From NCBI GenBank assembly GCA_021151605.1, contig JAGKWZ010000175.1, positions 1 through 10,926 on the forward strand: 10,926 nucleotides of DNA, read 5' to 3'. Numbering within the stretch: position 1 is the stretch's first letter; each line of letters opens with the position of its first letter. Both the position numbers and the translations under genes were made by a program. Below, piece by piece: positions 1 through 7,500 of the stretch. The notes below the pieces were generated by a model that saw only the letters and a program-made list of their open reading frames with translations, was not told the origin of the DNA and searched no databases. Source of the DNA: Verrucomicrobiaceae bacterium. GTDB lineage: Bacteria; Verrucomicrobiota; Verrucomicrobiia; Verrucomicrobiales; Verrucomicrobiaceae.

Positions 1-257
1 GAGGCGGAGATTAGGGGGGAATGAGGGGATGGCAAGGGCGGAGGCAATCGGATGCATACGTGAGAGCGCGCTCCCACGGCCGCAGCCAAAGAGGGGCGGT
101 GGGTGGAACACGGCCTTTCCAGTTGTGAAACGGCTTGGGTTCGCTGTCATGCCCCCAGGAGCCCTGCCGAAACAAACCTCAACTCTCGCCCCACACGTCG
201 ACACTCTTCACACGCGATGCAGGCGCCTTGAGGTGCAATGGCATTCTGACTTTGTTC
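1..257. other. Stretch without a convincing gene
   Basis: No credible coding region was found here. The longest open frame (29-274, plus) would give an 81-residue peptide rich in Arg, Pro and Gly, with no domain, signal peptide or plausible ribosome binding site. It runs into the 3' end of the minus-strand gene that ends at 258. The stretch is GC- and purine-rich at its left end and contains a 20-base near-palindrome at 59-78. No tRNA cloverleaf, terminator with a T-run or transposase remnant could be recognised. It may be the 3' flank of the gene at 258-911 plus flank of a gene outside the window, or part of a dispersed noncoding repeat. Confidence 0.5.
59..78. repeat. 20-base near-perfect palindrome
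   Basis: The sequence CGTGAGAGCGCGCTCCCACG is self-complementary about its centre (68/69) at nine of ten symmetric positions. The only mismatch is A63 against C74, which would be a G-T wobble if the opposite strand were folded as RNA. The inner core GAGCGCGCTC is a perfect 10-base palindrome. It lies in a stretch without genes. It could be an operator for a dimeric regulator, part of a REP-like or other dispersed repeat, or chance in GC-rich DNA; no T-run follows it, so an intrinsic terminator is unlikely. Confidence 0.4.
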
Positions 258-911
258 TCACTTTTGCTTTCTGATCGCCAACCAGAGCAAGCCGACTGCG
301 GCGATAAAGCCGATTGTCCACACGAGCCATTGAACTGTCGGGCTTGCGCCTGCTCTTTCAATGGCATTAGGCTCCTTTACCGTCTCAGAGGCGGTCATCT
401 TGGCCAGAGGTAGCAGCACTTCAGTGCTCAGCGTTGGTTCAGTATCGTGTGACCCCTTCTGGAACCAACCAACCTCCAATTTGAAGCCACGCTTCCAGTC
501 CGGGCCAAAAGCCTCATCAAGGCGAAGCGTGTATGTTATTTTATCTCCTGACGAAATTTTGCGAGTTCTTGTTTTGGTCCATTCCCTGTAACGCGGTGAA
601 TTAAATGCAAACCAACGTTCATTCATGGTGATGTCTACTCCTTGGGCGTCTCTCAGACGAAAATCGAAACCTAGTGAATCTAGCCAGGCATCATAATCCA
701 CAGGGGATGGCGTTGTGTTGATGATCTCACACTCGATCTCAGGATGATCGTCGCTAAAGCTCGGCTTGATGCGTGCATTTAATAGGATGTTCGTCGCGGT
801 GCCATTTCCTGCTTCGGATTTGCTACTTTGAGGGAATGCACAGGTTATCGACAGGCTGAAGACCAAACAAGACAACAAGATGAGTGCCCGGAGTGAGTAG
901 GTTTTTTTCAT
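258..911 (-). CDS. Exported membrane-anchored protein of unknown function
   Basis: I do not recognise a family. The 217-residue product begins with a canonical signal peptide: MKK, then a hydrophobic stretch about residues 9-24, with likely cleavage near the TCA-FPQ boundary. The lipobox match is poor (Ile-Thr before Cys24), so a lipoprotein is less likely. The middle (about 30-165) is soluble, beta-rich in appearance and carries many Trp, Asp and Arg residues. Its wording (NTT-P-V-DYD, then a long stretch ending in a strand-like YTLRL) suggests an immunoglobulin-like fold, which is only a guess. A single hydrophobic segment at about 195-213 followed by RKQK makes a C-terminal membrane anchor, giving a type I topology with the bulk outside the cytoplasm. 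I chose the ATG at 911 because it gives a standard signal peptide; an in-frame ATG at 935 adds eight residues and has an AAGG about 11-14 bases upstream. Two sampled 60-base lines inside the gene are 43-45 percent GC against 65 percent in the neighbouring Nudix gene. It is divergent from the Nudix gene. Confidence 0.75.
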   Translation of the reverse strand: MKKTYSLRALILLSCLVFSLSITCAFPQSSKSEAGNGTATNILLNARIKPSFSDDHPEIECEIINTTPSPVDYDAWLDSLGFDFRLRDAQGVDITMNERWFAFNSPRYREWTKTRTRKISSGDKITYTLRLDEAFGPDWKRGFKLEVGWFQKGSHDTEPTLSTEVLLPLAKMTASETVKEPNAIERAGASPTVQWLVWTIGFIAAVGLLWLAIRKQK

Positions 912-952
912 GCTAAAATATGTGCAAGTCTTCATGAGGCTCTTTACCTTAT

Positions 953-978
953 TTGAAGACGATGGTCTCTGCTAGAAT
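953..978 (+). promoter_or_regulatory. Candidate promoter for the Nudix gene
   Basis: A TAGAAT hexamer at 973-978 matches the -10 consensus at five of six positions and lies 29 bases before the Nudix start codon. The only upstream -35-like hexamer is TTGAAG at 953-958, with a short 14-base spacing, so this is a weak promoter by sigma-70 rules. It lies in the only gap between two divergent genes, where both need promoters. No clear Shine-Dalgarno sequence precedes the ATG at 1008. No convincing promoter for the opposite gene could be picked out. Confidence 0.25.
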
Positions 979-1007
979 GTGGAGCAAGCCGGGCTAGTCT
1001 GGGTTTC

Positions 1008-1568
1008 ATGACTGACGAATCATCTGCTGAAACGAACCCCTGGACCACCCTGAGCACGCGGGAGGTGTATGCCAACCCCTGGATCCATGTGCGGGAGGAT
1101 CAGGTGATCAATCCAAGCGGAGGGCAGGGGATCTATGGGGTGGTGGAGTATCAAAACCGCGCCGTTGGTGTCGTTCCGATCGACGAGGACGGCTTTACCT
1201 GGCTGGTGGGGCAGTGGCGCTACTGCCATGAATCCTACGAGTGGGAGATCCCCGAAGGCGGCTGCCCGCCGGGAGAGGAGCCTGCGGAATGTGCACGGCG
1301 GGAGCTTTTGGAGGAGACAGGGCTGCGGGCGGAGGTGATCGAGCCGCTGCTCTCGGGCCTTCAGCTCTCGAACTCGACGACGAATGAGGTCTGTGACCTC
1401 TTCGTGGCACGCGGGCTGACGATGGGTGAGTCGGCCCCGGAGGAGACTGAGAAGCTGAATGTGCTGCGACTGCCTTTGAGGGAAGCGATTCAAATGGCGC
1501 TGGATGGGCGGATCAAAGACAGCCCAAGTGTGCTGGCGCTGCTGAGGCTGGCGGTTATGGACGCGTGA
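1008..1568 (+). CDS. Nudix hydrolase, ADP-ribose pyrophosphatase type
   Basis: This is a 186-residue Nudix hydrolase, a cytosolic Mg-dependent pyrophosphatase. The complete Nudix box G-x5-E-x7-REUxEExGU is present: G84, E90, then R98-E99-L100-L101-E102-E103-T104-G105-L106. The glutamates E99, E102 and E103 are the metal-binding and catalytic positions of the family. The N-terminal half (about 15-80) has the pattern of the ADP-sugar pyrophosphatase subgroup: a strand with NPWIHVREDQV, then VVEYQNRAVGVVPID, then a strand ending WRYCHESYEWEIPEGG just before the box. Length and layout fit NudF-like ADP-ribose diphosphatases, which hydrolyse ADP-ribose to AMP and ribose 5-phosphate; the substrate cannot be fixed from sequence alone. 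There is no signal peptide. The ATG at 1008 is the start; the ATG at 977 is out of frame. The gene stands alone on its strand, and its last 14 bases overlap the 3' end of the converging protease gene. Confidence 0.92.
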   Translation: MTDESSAETNPWTTLSTREVYANPWIHVREDQVINPSGGQGIYGVVEYQNRAVGVVPIDEDGFTWLVGQWRYCHESYEWEIPEGGCPPGEEPAECARRELLEETGLRAEVIEPLLSGLQLSNSTTNEVCDLFVARGLTMGESAPEETEKLNVLRLPLREAIQMALDGRIKDSPSVLALLRLAVMDA

Positions 1569-4500
1569 CCCGGAGGCGCATGAAGCGCTGGGCACTGCTG
1601 TTCATCGGGTTGCTGTCGCGAACGACGAGGGTGCTGCTGGTGCTGGATTCGATGACGACGCCGGAGGTGGTCCAGGCGGCTGGATTGGAGAGGTCGCTGG
1701 TGATTTCGACGACGTATGTGAGGTCTGTCGCCAACGGATTCTTGGTGATGGTGAAGCGAAGATGGCGATTGCTTGCCAGCGGCACGGTGTCGAGCGCGAG
1801 ATTTGCCGACGCGGGATTCGAACTGTTGGGCGAGAGACCCAGGGCATACTCGATCAGGTTCGGGATGCCATCGAGATCCTTGTCGGCGGTATCAGCGGCG
1901 TTCCCAGTCTGGCTAACAGAGCCAAAGTTTTCCTGCCACCATGTCTGGCTGGGGGTGCCGGTGACGGTGACGACAAAGGAAGTGGAGGCCGTGGTGCCTG
2001 AATCCTGCGCTCCGAGGGTGATGATGGCGCTGCCGACTTTGTCAGTGGCTGGCGTGACCGTCACCGTGCGGTAGATGCCAGTGCCGCTGATGTTGATGCT
2101 GCTCAGGGGAACCAGGGCGAGGTTGGAGGACTCTTTGGTGATCGTCAGTGCTGTGACCGGAGTTTCCAGGTCATCGACGCTGAAAAGCTGAGCGGATGTG
2201 GAGCTGTTGAGCGGGATGGTTTGATTGCTCAAAGCGGTGATCGACGGGAGATCATTGCTGCTCGTCACGGTGAGGACAAAGGTGTCTGAGGCCGTGAGGA
2301 TGCCATCACTCACCGTGAGGGTGATGGTCGCCGAGCCAAATTGATTGCCCGATGGAGTCACTGTGACGGTTCTGCTGGCACCGCTGCCTGCCAGGACGAC
2401 GGCGGCATTGGGAACAAGAGCTTGATTGGAGGAGCTGATGCTGACGGGCAGTGCGCTGGCCGAGGTCTCGGCATCGCCCACGGTGAATGCGATCGCGCTG
2501 GTGGCGCTGTCTTCGCTGATTTCTAGGTCGGTGACATTGCTGATCGTCGGTGCTGTGTTTGGCAGGCTGGTGCCTGGTGCGGTGAAGTTGATGCCCGGAG
2601 CTGTGGAAACCATGACGGTGGCGGGAATGGCCACGCGTGAGATGCCAGGGCCGGACCAAGCGACGGAGACATGATCCCCGCCGCCACCTTCTTGCTGCTG
2701 GGCCTCGATCCAATACACCTTCCCGGCAATGAGAGGGATGGTGGCAGATTTCTGGGCGCTGCTCTGATCCCAGGACTGATAGTTCGTCCAGCCATTCACC
2801 GCAGCGATCAGGACTTTGTTTGCCTGATAGCCATCGGTGCTCAGATACAGGCGACAATCATCATCGCCAGCGATCCAGAAGGTGTAGTCACCTGTCGTCT
2901 GCGGCTTCAGGTAGGAAGTCAGACGGCGTGAGTAGTTGTCGCCAACTCCCTGGGCACTGGTGAGCATGGTGCGTGTGCCGGTGAAGGTGGGCGTGCCAGT
3001 CCAGGACTCATTCCAAAAGGCGGTGGTGCCACTCCAACGCTGTTCGACCACGGCCTGGGCACCGGGGTTGCAGATGACATTGATCACGCCATCGCCTGAG
3101 GCACCGACATCATCCGTGGCGCGGACGATGAGCTGAATGCCGCCGGGATTCGGCAGAGAGGCAGGCAGTACCAGCCTGAGCTGACCACTGGCATTGATGG
3201 CAAAGATGCCGCTCGGATTACCACTGACGATGGACCAACCCGTGATGGTGCGTCCTGCCTGAGGTGTCGCCGTAGCCGTGGTGAGCACGGTGTTGGCTGC
3301 CTGACTGGAGGCGGCGCTGATGAACAAGGTATCCACGATCGGCAGGCCTGGATCGATCAGGGCGATGGTATGAGCCGAGGGATTCGAGAGCGAGGCACCG
3401 ACGGGGTTCGAGATCGCCACGATGATGCTTTCTGGCAGCTCATTCACGGCGTCTGTGATCAGCGAGAGCGGAATGGCTTTCATCTGCTCGCCTGTGGCAA
3501 AGGTCAAAGTGCCGGGATTCAGCGTGTAGTCACTTCCGGCGGTGGCGGTGCCTGAGGTGGAGTAATCAACCGTGATGGGCGTGCTGCCCGCAGGACGGTC
3601 GAGGATAACTTGAAGAAGAGGCTCCGTGCCATCGGTCTCCAAGCGTGTTGTGTTTGAGGTCGCCAGACGGACGGTGCGAGGCGCGGTGTCCACCACTGGA
3701 GATGTGATGGGGGTTCTGGCAAAGCCCGGTCCCTGCCAGGCCACGGAGACGTGATCCCCGCCGCCACCTTCCTGATGCTGGACTTCCATGTAGTAGGACT
3801 GACCTGCGACGAGGGTGATGTTGGCCGATCTTTGAGAGGCGTTTGCATCCCAGTTCTGGAAGCCTGTCCAGCCACTCAGTGTGGCAATTTGCACCTTGTT
3901 GGCAGCATTTGCGGTCGTGCTCAAAAAGAGCCGCGATGAGTCATCCGAGGCGATCCAGAAGTTGTAAACGCCGGAGGTCGGCGCGGTGATCTGCCCGGTG
4001 ATGCGGCGTGAAAAGTTGTCCGCCACATCCTGAGGTGAGGTGAAGCCTGTCAGGTAGGAGGTGGAGGATGGCGTGACGGTGTTCCAGGTGTTGTTTGTAT
4101 AAACCGTGCCTGTATTCCAGCGCTCCTCCGTGACCAGAACCGGGGTGGCATCGTCAAAGATGGTGACGGAATTTTGACTGCGACCGCTTGTCAGGGTGGC
4201 ATTGAAGGGGCTGAACAATTGCAGAAGCGCGAGTTCACCACTTTCCATGACGGCGTCGTTTTTGATGCGAATGCGGAGATTCTGCGTGGTCATCCCCGGC
4301 AGGAAGGTGAGCATGCCGCTGAGGATCGGCCGGTTGCCATTGGCGGCATCGACAAAGGCCCAATCCACGTCGTCACCCGATGCACTGCCTCCGGCTGAAT
4401 GGTAACGCACGGTGATCGTGTTCGAAGAGGCGGCTGACAAGACGACGGGGATGTCCCGATACTCGCCGAGGGCTCCGGGCTGCTCGCTGGTGACGAGTGA

Positions 4501-7500
4501 GGATTGCTGAAAGCCGACGGTGATGGCCGGGGATTCATTGTCCGTGATCTCGAAGGTCGCCGAAGCAGGGCGATCTGCGCCGTAACCAGTCCCTGGCAAG
4601 ACGGTGAGTGTCACGGTTTCGGTGCCTTCAGCGGCGGTGTCATTGATGGGGGTCATCACCAGATTGACGCCTGACTGAGTATCTGGAATGACCACGCTGC
4701 CGCTGAGTGTGGCGTAGTCGCTGCCATTGGTGGCCGTGCCGGAGATGGCATAATTAACGGTGAGATCGCCCGCCGTGAGCGTGCGTGAGAAGTAGAAGGT
4801 GCCACTCGTGGGTGTGGCCTCGCCGGGTGAATGATTGTAAGTGGAGACCGAGACACGATCCGCGCCGCTGTCATTGTCCTGGATCACCATCTCGGCGCTG
4901 GCGTCATTGTAGGCGCGGTAGTTGGCGGAGGGTGTGATGGTGACGACGACGGTTTCGGTGGCCTCGGGAAGGGTGTCATTGCTCAGCGGGATGGTGACAG
5001 TGGTATCGTTGGAGCCATTCGCCGGGACGCTGACGCTTCCTGACAAGGCCGTGTAGTCGCTGCCTGATGTCGCCGTGCCGCTGACGGTGTAATTCACGGT
5101 GATATTCCCTGTGCCATTGCCGATGGAGCGGAACACGAAGGTCGGATTTGTGCCACCTTCCGTGCCAACATTGCCAGAGCGGATATTGATGAGCGGTGTG
5201 TCGGCATTGTCCGTGATGTTCACCGTGCCCTGGAAGACGCTGCCGATGTTGTAGGCGTTATTGAAGTTGGCGATGGCGAGTGTGACAAACTCGACGGGCT
5301 CGGCGACGTCGTCGTCATAAGGAGAAATGACCACCGGAGCGCTGGTGGCACCGGCAGGGATGGTGACCTCTCCATTGAGGGCTGCATAGTCCGTGCCGTG
5401 CATCGCACTTCCAGATAGGCCATAATAGACCTTCAACGCAGCAGCCGTGCTTCCAGTGCGGCTCAGGAGGAAAAGGCCTCCATTGGCCGAACCCTCGGCG
5501 GCAGTGGAATCCGGCACGCTGACGCTGACATAGGGCGTGTCATCATCCGAGATGGTCACGGTGGCAGTCGTCGCTGAGGTGTCGCGAATGTAGGCCGCGC
5601 TGGTGTTAATCGTGGCGATGACGTCCTCGGGCGTTTCGATCAAAGCATCGTCGATGGTCGTCACTGGCAATGAGAGTGAACTTTGCCCCGCTGGGATCGT
5701 CACGGTGGTGGGCAGCGTGCTGTAGTCGGTGCCGTTCGAGGCCGTGCCAGTCCATGCGATGGACAGATTGAGGTCTGCATCCGTGCTGCCGACGCGAGTG
5801 AAGAGGAAACTGCCCGCGTCACCGCTTGGCGCTTCCATCGCATAAGGATCGGGAGCCGTGACTCTGACCTGCGGCAGCGTCGTGTCATTGTCCACCACGG
5901 TCATGACGACCGCGCTGGCTGTTTGGGCAAAGTAGCCCGTGGCTCCAGCGAGCTGCATCGTGATCGTCTCCGGGCCTTCAGCCGCCGTGTCCTGCACGGA
6001 GCTGGAGTTCACCGCAGCCACACTGATATCGAGCGACCCTGCCCCAACGGGAATCGTGAAGGCGCGGAAGGAGCCCGAGGTGACAAAATCCGGCGTGAAG
6101 GTGTAGTCCGTGCCCTTCACCGCTGTGCCGCCGACGGGTGAAACCAGCACGGTCAGGCTGGCATCGGTGCTGCCCGTGCGCGTGAGTCTGAAGGTTCCAT
6201 TGGCTCCGCCTTCATTGGCATCGGCGATTTTTGCGAGGGTCACAAAGGTGGCCGCAACTGCCGTCCAGTTGGCCGTATTGGTGCCAGCCACCACCGTGAG
6301 CGGGTTGGTGAAGCCTGGGGTGAAAGTATAGCCCGCCAGGGTCGCCGTGAGGGTTTGTGCGCCGGTCGCGACACCGGTCAGCGAGTAGCTGCCATCGGCA
6401 TTGGTGTAGCTGGCTTTGCCACCGCCGGAAACATACACGCCCTGCAAAGGCAGCCCGTCGACGGTGATGCTGCCACTGATGGTTTGCCTACCGTGGCTGC
6501 CGACATTGATCACGATGGAACGCCTCACCACACCACCTTTCATGTCGGAGACCGTGAGCATGGCATTGACCTGGGCGGCGGCGGTGAAGGTGCGGGTAAA
6601 TTCAGCGCTGTTTGTGCCGGAGATGCCGTCATCAAAGAGCCAGTGATAGGCCAGAGCATCTCCATCAGCATCCGAGGCCGTGGCCGTGAAAGTCACACTG
6701 CCACCCACAGCGATCGTGGTAGCACTGGCCGCTAGTGTGGCGGTCGGTGGTGCATTGCCTGGAAACGGTCCGCGATTGTAAGCGATGTCGAGTGAGGGCG
6801 GGTTGGTGTTGTTTTGACTGAGCACCGTGAAGTGCATGTCGCCTTCATGATCGGAGAAAGTGCGCCCGACAGCGATGCCACCATCATCTTTGCCATTCAG
6901 GCTGCCTTGCGTCGTATCGAGCAGATGCCCGGCGTTTGACCCCATGCCGCTGTAAATCACGAGCGCGTTGTTCGCCAGGAAGCCGCCGCGAGCCGGGTGA
7001 TACTCGATGTTGTACTGCCGCACGCTGTCCTTGGCGACATTCAGCCCATAGCGCTTGCCTTCCTCCAGCGTCGGCTGGTCATAGGCAAAGATGCGATACA
7101 CGCCATTGCCTCTGGCGAGGTGCATGTAGCTGTCCGGCAGCCAGGCGAGAGCGCGTTTGCTGATGATGTTGTAATGCGCGCTGAATCCGCCGCTGCCGCC
7201 CATGACATCGAAGGGATTGCCATACTCGCCATTCTGCCCGTAGCCGTAGGGGGTGCCATCCAGAGAGTCCCAGGAGTTGGCGTGATTGCGTCCGAGCGAG
7301 TGCCCGATCTCGTGATTGAGCACGTCCATGCCATTCCAGGTGATCCACACGCTGGTGCCGCCGCCCCAGGAGATGCCTTCCAACCGTGGCCCCTGGTTCA
7401 CACGCACGATGATGCAGTCATACTGGCTCGGGTCATAACCCGCCGATCTGGCTGCCGCGCGTGAGTCGTTGTGAACGAGCCCAAGACCATCCACCTCCGC

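Noticed and set aside
120..170. GGGTTCG-like sequence reminiscent of a tRNA T-loop
   Set aside because: No matching acceptor, D or anticodon stems can be drawn around it.
1020..1595. 191-residue minus-strand open frame
   Set aside because: It is the antisense shadow of the Nudix gene, which has a complete catalytic motif.
3527..6108. Regularly spaced short repeats resembling a CRISPR or minisatellite array
   Set aside because: The spacing of about 335 bases and the codon-phase periodicity show that these are protein-module repeats; no short identical repeats with unique spacers exist.
5683..6141. 152-residue plus-strand open frame
   Set aside because: It is antisense to the Calx-beta array; the composition is Arg/His/Gly-rich with no domain.
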